64,000 nucleotides of DNA from Lactobacillaceae bacterium L1_55_11. GTDB taxonomy: Bacteria; Bacillota; Bacilli; Lactobacillales; Lactobacillaceae. The stretch covers positions 706,216 through 770,215 of the forward strand of contig JAQYTT010000001.1 of NCBI GenBank assembly GCA_029433155.1. Direction: 5' to 3'. This document shows positions 1-6,842 of the stretch, one piece after another; the first letter of the stretch is position 1; the number at the start of each line of letters is the position of its first letter. Position numbers and translations under genes: made by a program. Below the pieces are notes generated by a model. That model saw only the letters and a program-made list of their open reading frames with translations, did no database searches and was not told where the DNA came from.

Positions 1-409
1 CAGTTAAGTCCTGGTCCTGGTCCATCCGCATGTCCAAACGGGCATCGTGGTTGTAACTAAAACCCCGGTCCCCCTCATCGAACTGAACCGAACTGACGCC
101 CAGGTCGTAAACAATGCCGTCAACGGCGGTCACGCCTTGATCCTGTAGGGACGTCTGCAAGTTTCGGAAGTTTTGGTGAATGAGGACCAACTTACCGGCC
201 GCAATTTCACTGGCATAACGGTCAGCATTGTAGTCAATGGCAGTTTGATCTTGGTCAAAGCTATAAAGGCGACCGGTACTAAGCTGCTTTAGAATCTCGC
301 CGGTATGGCCGCCACCGCCCAGGGTGGCGTCAACGTAAATCCCGTCGGGCTTAACGTCTAACAGGTCCACGGCCTCGTGGAGTAACACTGTCACATGTTT
401 AAAAGTCAT
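1..409 (-). CDS. rsmH: 16S rRNA m4C1402 methyltransferase RsmH (MraW), N-terminal part; runs off the left edge
   Basis: Cytoplasmic SAM-dependent methyltransferase acting on C1402 of 16S rRNA. The first 136 residues are in the window, starting at an ATG on the complement of 407-409. The SAM-binding loop [10 protein letters not shown] lies near residue 27, and the family blocks [18 protein letters not shown] and LDMRMD follow in order. The gene lies 21 nt downstream of mraZ, the usual start of the division and cell wall (dcw) cluster, so further dcw genes should lie left of the window. The C-terminal part is not visible. Identity is secure. Confidence 0.95.
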   Translation of the reverse strand, partial: MTFKHVTVLLHEAVDLLDVKPDGIYVDATLGGGGHTGEILKQLSTGRLYSFDQDQTAIDYNADRYASEIAAGKLVLIHQNFRNLQTSLQDQGVTAVDGIVYDLGVSSVQFDEGDRGFSYNHDARLDMRMDQDQDLT

Positions 410-430
410 CGTGTCCCCCACTTTCTCTGC

Positions 431-862
431 TTAAAAATCAAAATCAACTAAGCCTTCAGCAATATCATCAAAGTCCTCAGCGGTCTTACTGGTGTATGCC
501 TGCCAGTTGTCGGCACTCCAAATTTCAAAGGCATCGCCGACGCCGGTCACAATCGCGTCCTTGTCCAGGTTGGCGTGTTCGCGCAAGTTAGCCGGAATGG
601 CAATCCGGCCCTGTTTATCAAACTCGGCCTCAGTCGCCCCGGCCATCACGAACCGTTTGAAGGCCCGCGCCTCTTTTTTTCCAATTGGTAGTCGGTTTAG
701 CTGAGCCTCTAACTGGTCCCAAACATCCTTGGGCATGGCCCGCAGGGCGTGTTCCATCCAACGAGTAATCACCACTGAATCACCCAACTGGTGCCGGAAT
801 TTGGCTGGAATAATCAGGCGGCCCTTAGTATCTAAGCTATGTGAAAACTCGCCCATGAACAT
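431..862 (-). CDS. mraZ: Transcriptional regulator MraZ
   Basis: 143 residues, normal family length, with two SpoVT/AbrB-like halves. Each half carries the DxxGR-type signature: DTKGRLIIPAKFR near residue 11 and DKQGRIAIPANLR near residue 82. MraZ is a ring-forming DNA-binding protein that represses its own dcw operon by binding short tandem repeats upstream. A GGAGGTG ribosome site lies 7 nt before the ATG at 862. The repeats expected for its own binding site are present just upstream (901-950). First gene of the operon that continues into rsmH. Confidence 0.97.
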   Translation of the reverse strand: MFMGEFSHSLDTKGRLIIPAKFRHQLGDSVVITRWMEHALRAMPKDVWDQLEAQLNRLPIGKKEARAFKRFVMAGATEAEFDKQGRIAIPANLREHANLDKDAIVTGVGDAFEIWSADNWQAYTSKTAEDFDDIAEGLVDFDF

Positions 863-900
863 GGGGCCACCTCCTTCCAGTAAAGTTCATACGTTTAATT

Positions 901-950
901 TACCATATTCCCCCACTTTCCACCACTTAATTACCCATATCCACCACTTT
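901..950 (-). promoter_or_regulatory. MraZ operator repeats and mraZ promoter region
   Basis: Read on the minus strand, the segment holds repeated TGG cores: three at exact 10-nt steps (TGGTGGAAAG, TGGGGGAATA, TGGTAAATTA) and further GTGGTGG and TGGGT units upstream. MraZ is known to bind direct TGGG/GTGG repeats with this helical spacing. The last unit overlaps a possible -10 box (TATGGT), so binding would block transcription. The -35 element is weak. The operator role is inferred from the repeats and position. Confidence 0.8.
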
Positions 951-955
951 TACAC

Positions 956-986
956 AAAAAAACCGGGTCAGCATCTGCTGACCCGG
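956..986 (-). terminator. Terminator after the DUF3397 gene
   Basis: A perfect 10-bp GC-rich stem (ccgggtcagc / gctgacccgg) with a 4-nt loop is followed on the minus strand by seven T. It separates the DUF3397 gene from mraZ, so mraZ needs its own promoter. Confidence 0.92.
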
Positions 987-1009
987 TGTAAAAGTAGTCA
1001 TTCAATTGA

Positions 1010-1351
1010 TTAGTGGAAGCCCATAATCAGGGCGGCAATCGCCACGATAATCTCGGCTAAAGCCGCAATCAAACCGCTCCACTGCCAGTAACGGTGCCAA
1101 AATACCCGGTAAGGCCATTCTCGCCGTAGCAAAAACCAGCTCAAAAACCAGCCAATTAATAGCCAAACCAGGAGAAACCAGAAGAAATAACCCGGGGTAA
1201 AGGCTAGGCCGGCCGTGAAGTATAGGGCCAGCCAGTTGGGTAAGACCACAAAATCCAACCAGGTTAGATTAGGGTACCGGTGCCAATAACGGCGCAGCAG
1301 GTACAGGCCGCCCAAGACTAAGATCCAGATTATTGGTATCCAATACCACAT
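1010..1351 (-). CDS. DUF3397 family membrane protein
   Basis: 113 residues, very rich in Trp, Leu and Phe, with about four predicted membrane segments (roughly residues 3-20, 31-50, 56-75 and 90-111) separated by Arg-rich turns. DUF3397 proteins of this size are commonly found immediately upstream of mraZ in lactobacilli, which matches here. No catalytic motif is visible and the function is unknown. It has its own terminator, so it is a separate transcription unit. The family call rests on size, composition and position. Confidence 0.75.
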   Translation of the reverse strand: MWYWIPIIWILVLGGLYLLRRYWHRYPNLTWLDFVVLPNWLALYFTAGLAFTPGYFFWFLLVWLLIGWFLSWFLLRREWPYRVFWHRYWQWSGLIAALAEIIVAIAALIMGFH

Positions 1352-1448
1352 GGTGTCACCCCTTAAAACTAGCGGTTAAATGCCGCCAAACATTTTTAAA
1401 ACGTCTTCAACTATGTTACCATAATGGTACTTTTAAGTGAGGTTACCC

Positions 1449-1655
1449 ATGTCAGCAGAAGATAAAAATCAAGCCGTTAACCGGAAGTTGGCCAACGAAG
1501 TTCACCAGCAACTGAGCAAGCGGCCCATCCCACCGGTTGAAAAAAAGTCTAAGAGTGGCATTCAAAAGCTAACCCTCGTTATGACCTTTCTGATGGTCCT
1601 AATCTTGGTTGGTAGTCTGGTTTATGCCGCCGTAAGCGGACTGGGTTGGATGTAA
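1449..1655 (+). CDS. DUF4044 family small membrane protein
   Basis: 68 residues with ATG at 1449 chosen because GAGG ends 6 nt before it; a GTG at 1437 in the same frame has no site. The N-terminal half is charged and ends in a basic stretch (EKKSKSGIQK). One membrane helix follows at about residues 42-62, and the protein ends soon after, giving an N-in, single-span topology. This matches the small DUF4044 family of lactic acid bacteria. Function unknown. Divergent from DUF3397 and convergent with fakA. Confidence 0.75.
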   Translation: MSAEDKNQAVNRKLANEVHQQLSKRPIPPVEKKSKSGIQKLTLVMTFLMVLILVGSLVYAAVSGLGWM

Positions 1656-1676
1656 TTCTAACTCGATTTAGACCAC

Positions 1677-1709
1677 AAAAAAGCAGCTACTTAATGTAGC
1701 TGCTTTTTT
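1677..1709. terminator. Bidirectional terminator between DUF4044 and fakA
   Basis: Stem gcagctac / gtagctgc with loop ttaat, flanked by six A on the left and six T on the right, so it can work for both converging genes. Confidence 0.92.
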
Positions 1710-1716
1710 ATTCACT

Positions 1717-3426
1717 TTATTCAACTGCCAAAAGCAGTGGGTAAAGTGGTTGCTTACCATTATGAATTTCAGTTTCGACGGCTTCGTCTTGTTGGGTGGC
1801 AAACTTAGCCAGGCTATCAGCTTCCTTAGCGTTAGCACCCTCACCGTAAATGATGGTCACAATCTCAGAATCATCGTCAAGCATCAGACCGAGGGCTGAC
1901 TGGGCGACGTTTAACATCTTCTTGCCAACCGTGACAATCTTGCCATCAATAATGCCTAACCAATCCCCGTTTTGAATCTTCTTACCATCAACCTCAGTGT
2001 CACGCACGGCCTTGGTTACCTGGGCCGACTTCACGTCGGCCATCATCTCGGTCATGTTGTCAAAGTTCTCAACCAGATCATTATCCGGGTTATAACCCAA
2101 CATGGCTGAAAGGCCCTGCTGGATAGTCTTACTCTGGACAACTTGGACGTTAACCCCTTCAGCCAAATCCATGGCCTGCTGGGCTGCCAGGAAGATATTG
2201 CTGTTGTTTGGCAGCACAATCACCTGCTTAGCCTGGGTGTCCTCGATGGCTGCCACAATATCAGCGGTGGAAGGGTTCATCGTCTGACCACCAGTAATCA
2301 TGGTCAAAACTCCCAAAGAACGGAACATCTTTTCAATGCCTTCACCGGCGGCAACCGCAACCACGGCAGTATTAGGCACAACTGGCTTAGGCTGGTTTTG
2401 GGCAGCGGCGGCCGCCTCTTCCTTCTTCTGGGCGTCAATGACGGCTTGCTGCTGGTCACGCATGTTATCAACCTTAACCTTAATTAAGGAACCAAACTCA
2501 GTCCCCCAGTGCAGTACAGCGCCGGGATCTTCAGTGTGGACGTGGACTTTAACAATCTCATCATCGTTAATGACTAGGAGGGAATCACCCCGCTGGGCCA
2601 GGTAATCATAGAACTTCTGATAATCAAAAGGCTGGTCATAAGTGGTCCCTTCGCCAATCTTGACCATGATTTCAGTACAGTAACCATACTTAATATCAGC
2701 CGGATCCAAATTCTTGTCAGCCTGGGCCCCAGCGTGTAAGTCCTCAACCATTCGGTCCAGTTCCGCATTGTCAGGCGCCTGGATATTATTTTCATCAAAG
2801 TCGCCGGATAGGACTTGGTCAAAGGCATCTAGGACAAAGACCAATCCCTGGCCACCAGAATCCACTACGCCAACTTCTTTTAGGACTGGCAGCAGGTCTG
2901 GCGTTGAATCTAGGGCTTTTTGGGCGGCCTTGGCCACCTGACCCATAACCACCACGACGTCGTCACTCTGCTTAGCCGCCTTGTTAGCAGCCGCAGCGGC
3001 TTCACGGATAACCGTTAGAATCGTTCCTTCGGTGGGCTTCATCACGGACTTGTAGGCCACCTGGGCCCCTTCCATGAGGGCATCAGCCATATCACGGGCC
3101 GAAAGCGTTGCCTTGCCATCCATGCTGTTAGCAAAGCCCCGGAAAATCTGGGACAGAATCACGCCAGAGTTCCCCCGAGCGCCCATCAAAAGACCCTTGG
3201 CAGTTGCCTTGGCCAAGGCACCAATCGTAGTATCGGTCGCGTCGCGCTCGTACTGAGCTCCACTTGCCATCGACAGGCTCATATTGGTCCCAGTGTCACC
3301 ATCGGGCACGGGGAAAACGTTGAGCTTATTGATTTTTTCAGCATTGGTCGACAGGATGGCCGCCGCCGCATTAATCATCTTGCCAAACTCAACGTTGGTA
3401 ATGGTTGTTAGTTTTTCCTTGGTCAT
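1717..3426 (-). CDS. fakA: Fatty acid kinase, ATP-binding subunit FakA (DAK2 domain, YloV type)
   Basis: 569 residues. FakA phosphorylates fatty acids held by a FakB carrier so that acyl-phosphate can enter phospholipid synthesis; no fakB lies in this window. The N-terminal DAK2 kinase domain (about 10-210) has the metal/nucleotide motif NVFPVPDGDTGTNM near residue 40 and GARGNSGVILSQ near residue 82. The middle and C-terminal parts match the YloV-type FakB-binding domain, including VHVHTEDPG. An Ala/Gln-rich linker sits near residue 330. It lies 8 nt after asp23, the standard pairing in Firmicutes. Confidence 0.95.
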   Translation of the reverse strand: MTKEKLTTITNVEFGKMINAAAAILSTNAEKINKLNVFPVPDGDTGTNMSLSMASGAQYERDATDTTIGALAKATAKGLLMGARGNSGVILSQIFRGFANSMDGKATLSARDMADALMEGAQVAYKSVMKPTEGTILTVIREAAAAANKAAKQSDDVVVVMGQVAKAAQKALDSTPDLLPVLKEVGVVDSGGQGLVFVLDAFDQVLSGDFDENNIQAPDNAELDRMVEDLHAGAQADKNLDPADIKYGYCTEIMVKIGEGTTYDQPFDYQKFYDYLAQRGDSLLVINDDEIVKVHVHTEDPGAVLHWGTEFGSLIKVKVDNMRDQQQAVIDAQKKEEAAAAAQNQPKPVVPNTAVVAVAAGEGIEKMFRSLGVLTMITGGQTMNPSTADIVAAIEDTQAKQVIVLPNNSNIFLAAQQAMDLAEGVNVQVVQSKTIQQGLSAMLGYNPDNDLVENFDNMTEMMADVKSAQVTKAVRDTEVDGKKIQNGDWLGIIDGKIVTVGKKMLNVAQSALGLMLDDDSEIVTIIYGEGANAKEADSLAKFATQQDEAVETEIHNGKQPLYPLLLAVE

Positions 3427-3434
3427 TATTCTAC

Positions 3435-3794
3435 CTAATCGCTTGTGCGAACTCCTTGGACAATCACGTTAACTTCAGCAACACTTACCCCGAGAAAACG
3501 GTCCAAGTTATACTTAACCTTCTTTTGAACTGACTGGGAAATGTCATTAAGGCGGTTACCGTACTGAACCACGATATGGACATCAACGCCCAAGCCGTCG
3601 TCAGTCTGGTGCACAACCACACCCCGACCGTAATTCTCCCGGTTTAGAATCTGGTTAACCCCATCACGAAAAGCAGCTCGTGAGGCCATACCGATTACAC
3701 CAGGATTTTCAATGGCTGCCCCACCAACGATGGAGGCAATCACGTCGTTATCAATGCCAATATTACCGTTCTTTGTCTTAATTTTAATCGTCAT
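3435..3794 (-). CDS. Asp23/Gls24 family protein (YloU)
   Basis: 119 residues, typical length. The N-terminal beta strands (TIKIKTKNGNIGI) lead into IASIVGGAAIENPGVIGM, and the C-terminal half alternates VDVHIVVQYG and VNVIVQGVR, as in Asp23/YloU envelope-stress proteins. Function is not settled; the fixed linkage to fakA suggests a role at the membrane or in lipid use. An imperfect hairpin (GGCCTA paired with TAGGCC, inner GTCC/GGAC, about 3809-3835) lies just before the ribosome site in the leader. Confidence 0.92.
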   Translation of the reverse strand: MTIKIKTKNGNIGIDNDVIASIVGGAAIENPGVIGMASRAAFRDGVNQILNRENYGRGVVVHQTDDGLGVDVHIVVQYGNRLNDISQSVQKKVKYNLDRFLGVSVAEVNVIVQGVRTSD

Positions 3795-3853
3795 TTACGT
3801 CACCTAGGCCTAGTCCGTGGACCGATTTAGGCCCACCATTCGTTCGTAAAATT

Positions 3854-3880
3854 AAAAAAACCACTATAACAGTGGCTTTT
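3854..3880 (-). terminator. Terminator after rpmB
   Basis: Short stem ccact / agtgg with loop ataac and seven T on the minus strand, right after the rpmB stop codon. It closes rpmB as a single-gene transcript. Confidence 0.88.
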
Positions 3881-3881
3881 A

Positions 3882-4082
3882 TTAAACACGTTCAATAGAA
3901 CCGTTCTTCAAGCCGGCCTTTAACGTACGTGCAGTAAGATAAACTTTCTTGGGTGCGGAACCGTTAATCTTGACCGTTACCTTTTGCAAGTTGGGCTTCC
4001 AACTGCGACGGCTAGCATTCAAGGCGTGGGAACGCTGGTTACCAAAACGGGTGCGTGCACCAGTGATTGCATCTTTTGCCAT
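3882..4082 (-). CDS. rpmB: 50S ribosomal protein L28
   Basis: 66 residues with the L28 hallmarks: start [22 protein letters not shown], then [10 protein letters not shown] and the C-terminal [10 protein letters not shown]. Highly basic ribosomal protein. It is transcribed alone from a promoter in the gap before it and ends at its own terminator, as in other Firmicutes where rpmB lies head-to-head or near asp23-fakA. An AGGAGG-type site precedes the ATG. Confidence 0.97.
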   Translation of the reverse strand: MAKDAITGARTRFGNQRSHALNASRRSWKPNLQKVTVKINGSAPKKVYLTARTLKAGLKNGSIERV

Positions 4083-4146
4083 GTCTGACCCTCCTTCTTG
4101 AGCTGTTTTATAAGTTTAATTAAAGCTCTTCGTACAACAATAAAAT

Positions 4147-4175
4147 ACTTTACCAGAAGAGGGCCGTTTTGACAA
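4147..4175 (-). promoter_or_regulatory. rpmB promoter
   Basis: On the minus strand TTGTCA, 17 nt, TAAAGT. It begins right after the trxA stop codon. The leader that follows contains a GAGCT...AGCTC inverted repeat before the AAGGAGG site. Confidence 0.75.
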
Positions 4176-4176
4176 G

Positions 4177-4491
4177 TTAAGCCGTGTATTTTGCCAAGAT
4201 CTTAGCCAACTGTTCCTTATTCCGGAAACCAGTCAACCGTTCCACGACCTCACCATCCTTCTTCACCAACAAGGTTGGGATGGCCCGGATACCAAATTCG
4301 CTTGGTACCTGGGGGTTCTTGTCCACGTCCATCTTCAAGAAGTGAACGCCCTTCTCCTCATCTGAGAGGGCATCAAGGACTGGAGACTGCATCTTACAAG
4401 GTCCACACCAAGTTGCCCAAAAGTCAGTGATGGTTACCCCTTTGTTTGAGGCTTCTTCGAAGGTTGCGTCATCAACTACATCTACTGCCAT
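4177..4491 (-). CDS. trxA: Thioredoxin
   Basis: 104 residues from the ATG at 4491. This start is chosen because GGAGG lies 8 nt upstream; an in-frame ATG at 4506 would put the ribosome site inside the gene. The redox site WATWCGPCK is near residue 27 and the cis-proline motif AIPTLLV near residue 70. TrxA reduces cytosolic disulfides and is recycled by thioredoxin reductase (trxB at 40361-41290); it also feeds MsrA/MsrB. It follows thiN by 1 nt and is probably co-transcribed with rsgA-rpe-thiN. Confidence 0.95.
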   Translation of the reverse strand: MAVDVVDDATFEEASNKGVTITDFWATWCGPCKMQSPVLDALSDEEKGVHFLKMDVDKNPQVPSEFGIRAIPTLLVKKDGEVVERLTGFRNKEQLAKILAKYTA

Positions 4492-4492
4492 G

Positions 4493-5140
4493 TTATATTC
4501 CTCCATCCTTACTTTGCGTGACCATCAAAATACCAGTGTCAAAGCTGACATGTACCAATTCGGTCACAAATTCATTCGATGACCACATTTTAGGCTTATT
4601 TTTCGCTGAAGTCAAGGTATACTTAGCATCGTGAATTACTAAATTATCAACTAGACCCAATGGCATGAAACCTAAATATTTCATCCCGGGTACCTGACGG
4701 ACTTGGCGGTCACCAGGGGTTAGGTAGGTCACCTGGTTTTGACAGTCCACCAGGACCAATCGGTCCACAATATCGGCAAATTCAGTTTCCGCCGGGAGCC
4801 AGAGATTACTGAGCAGGTGGTCAATGCGACCACCTGTCGCTCCGTAAAGATAAATCACGTCCGCCCCTAATCTTTGAGCCTGACGTAAGGCCAGGGCCGT
4901 ATCGGTGAAATCTTTTTCAGGTGGGAACTGTTCAATTTCGGTATCCTGCAGATGCGCCCTGAGGGTGGCATACTCCGCTTCAGACAGGGAGTCAAAGTCG
5001 CCAATGACCGCATTCATCGCCAGGCCTTCCTGGTAGAGGTACCAGGCGCCGCGGTCGACCCCAATCCATGTCCCCGGTTGGGCAAACAGGTTTTTAGGCC
5101 ACAAACTAGGTGGGCCACCCGCTAAAATGTTTACACGCAT
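4493..5140 (-). CDS. thiN: Thiamine pyrophosphokinase
   Basis: 215 residues from ATG 5140, which has GGGGG five nt upstream; an in-frame ATG at 5152 is less likely. The enzyme transfers pyrophosphate from ATP to thiamine. Visible motifs are AGGPP near the start, VIGDFDSLS, the KDFTDTALAL acidic motif and the glycine loop YGATGGRIDH. The rsgA-rpe-thiN order is the usual Firmicute arrangement. The stop codon is directly followed by trxA. Confidence 0.93.
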   Translation of the reverse strand: MRVNILAGGPPSLWPKNLFAQPGTWIGVDRGAWYLYQEGLAMNAVIGDFDSLSEAEYATLRAHLQDTEIEQFPPEKDFTDTALALRQAQRLGADVIYLYGATGGRIDHLLSNLWLPAETEFADIVDRLVLVDCQNQVTYLTPGDRQVRQVPGMKYLGFMPLGLVDNLVIHDAKYTLTSAKNKPKMWSSNEFVTELVHVSFDTGILMVTQSKDGGI

Positions 5141-5166
5141 GGCTGCCCCCATTCTGACTAAGTCAC

Positions 5167-5841
5167 TTAATCACGTACAACTGAGACGTTAGTGAGTTCC
5201 TTGAGCTTTTTAATCTTAGCGGCCGGATCCTTCTTATCGTAAACATAGGAACCAGAAACAAAAACATTGGCACCGGCAATGTAGGTTTCCTGGATGGTCT
5301 GGTCGGTGATACCCCCGTCAACTTCAATGTTGAAGTGCAGGTTGTTCATCGTCCGGTAAGTGTCCAACTGGACAATCTTATCAACGGTTGACGCTAGGAA
5401 GGCCTGGCCACCAAAACCAGGGTTAACCGTCATCACCAGCACTTGATCAACCATGCCCAGGACTGGTTGGATGGCTGAAACGGGCGTGCCGGGATTAATC
5501 ACTACCTCAGCCTTAGCGCCCTGGTCCTTAATCATTTGTAAGGCCCGGTAGATATGAGGCGTTGCTTCAACGTGGACACCAATGATATCGGCCCCGTTTT
5601 GGGCAATTTGATCAACGAATTTTTCAGGATTAACGGCCATCAAATGCACATCTAAGACCATGTCAGTCTCAGGGCGCAGCTGCTTAACCCAGTTAGGTCC
5701 GTATGAAATGGCGGGCACGAAGTTACCATCCATGATATCAATGTGTAAGTACTGGGCACCGGCCTTTTCAACCAGCTCCACGTCACGTTGTAAGTTTGTG
5801 TAATCCGCACTCAAAATTGACGGTGCAATGATTCCTGCCAT
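5167..5841 (-). CDS. rpe: Ribulose-phosphate 3-epimerase
   Basis: 224 residues, normal length for this TIM-barrel enzyme, which interconverts ribulose-5-P and xylulose-5-P. It starts with IAPSILSADYTNL, has the metal-binding HIDIMDGNFVP near residue 33, DVHLMA near 64, VNPGFGGQAF near 140 and VDGGI near 175. In heterofermenters the product feeds phosphoketolase. It has a GAGGAAATATTC ribosome site and lies between rsgA and thiN. Confidence 0.97.
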   Translation of the reverse strand: MAGIIAPSILSADYTNLQRDVELVEKAGAQYLHIDIMDGNFVPAISYGPNWVKQLRPETDMVLDVHLMAVNPEKFVDQIAQNGADIIGVHVEATPHIYRALQMIKDQGAKAEVVINPGTPVSAIQPVLGMVDQVLVMTVNPGFGGQAFLASTVDKIVQLDTYRTMNNLHFNIEVDGGITDQTIQETYIAGANVFVSGSYVYDKKDPAAKIKKLKELTNVSVVRD

Positions 5842-5880
5842 GAATATTTCCTCTTTCTTTATTACCCGTTATTTAGCTAA

Positions 5881-6762
5881 CTAACGGTACTTAATTTTCT
5901 TGTTAGCCATCAGGTTGTAAAAGGTCTTGTAGCTATTATAGCGTGATGCTGAGATTGTGCCAAGCGTCACAGCTTCCTTGATTGCACAACCCGGTTCATT
6001 AATATGAACACAGCCCCGGAAGCGGCACTGGCCACGCAGGGCGCGAAACTCAGGGAAGTACTGATCCAAATCGGTGACTGGAAAGTCAAACACCTCATAG
6101 GAAGAAAAGCCCGGGGTATCAGCAATCCAGGTCTGCCACTTGGGAATCGGTAACAAGGCCACCTGCCGGGTGGTATGCTTTCCGCGACTCAGGGCCTTGG
6201 AAACCTCACCGACCTCTAGGCCTAATCCCGGGCAAAGTTGGTTAAGCAAGGTTGATTTACCGGCCCCGGTTTGACCCATAAAAACCGTGACCTGGTCCTT
6301 TAATATGTTGCCCCACTGCTGGCTTTCATCCTGATCAGATACCAGGACTGGATAGCCGATTTTTTGATAGTCGGCGATGACACTGGCAAAGTCCGCCCGT
6401 TCCTCCTCGGTCAGCAGGTCCATCTTTGAAAAATAGATGCCCGCCGGCACCTTAGCAGCCTCTAGGGCCACTAACTGCCGATCCAGGAGGTTGGCTGTGA
6501 AATTCGGCTCCCGGACTGCCGTGACAATCACTGCCCGGTCTAAATTGGCAATCGGTGGCCGGACCAGACTGTTTTTACGGGGGTGAATTTTCCAGATAAA
6601 GCCGTCGTTGCTCTGACTGTCAAAGTCAACCTCATCGCCGACCAGGGGCTTTTGTTTGGACTTGCGGAATTCCCCCCTAGCCCGGGCGCGCAGCACTTCC
6701 CCGTCGGGACCGGCGATATCATAGTAGCCACTTAAAGAACGAATTATACGACCTGTTTTCAT
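5881..6762 (-). CDS. rsgA: Ribosome small subunit-dependent GTPase RsgA
   Basis: 293 residues from ATG 6762. A longer reading frame exists, but MKTGRIIRS is the usual N-terminus. RsgA is a circularly permuted GTPase that assists late 30S maturation. It has an N-terminal OB-fold, then KMDLL (G4) before the P-loop [20 protein letters not shown] (G3), and a C-terminal zinc knuckle ([14 protein letters not shown]). There is no Shine-Dalgarno; a TACAAT box lies exactly 6 nt upstream of the ATG, so the mRNA is probably leaderless. It is separated from pknB by a terminator. Confidence 0.95.
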   Translation of the reverse strand: MKTGRIIRSLSGYYDIAGPDGEVLRARARGEFRKSKQKPLVGDEVDFDSQSNDGFIWKIHPRKNSLVRPPIANLDRAVIVTAVREPNFTANLLDRQLVALEAAKVPAGIYFSKMDLLTEEERADFASVIADYQKIGYPVLVSDQDESQQWGNILKDQVTVFMGQTGAGKSTLLNQLCPGLGLEVGEVSKALSRGKHTTRQVALLPIPKWQTWIADTPGFSSYEVFDFPVTDLDQYFPEFRALRGQCRFRGCVHINEPGCAIKEAVTLGTISASRYNSYKTFYNLMANKKIKYR

Positions 6763-6768
6763 GAAGAT

Positions 6769-6777
6769 ATTGTAGCA
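6769..6777 (-). promoter_or_regulatory. Extended -10 promoter of rsgA, probably giving a leaderless mRNA
   Basis: TGC-TACAAT on the minus strand, with 6 nt to the ATG at 6762. Initiation at the normal distance would place +1 on the A of the start codon. No purine-rich ribosome site exists between the box and the ATG. No convincing -35 box is seen, consistent with an extended -10 promoter. Confidence 0.65.
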
Positions 6778-6815
6778 CAGTTCGCTTCGCCCTAGTCTTC
6801 CAGCCCGCATACCAC

Positions 6816-6842
6816 AAAAAAACCAGCCGAAGCTGGTTTTTT
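6816..6842 (-). terminator. Terminator after pknB
   Basis: Stem ccagc / gctgg extended by A/T pairs, tetraloop, and seven T on the minus strand. The right side overlaps the pknB stop codon. It separates the priA-pknB run from rsgA. Confidence 0.92.
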
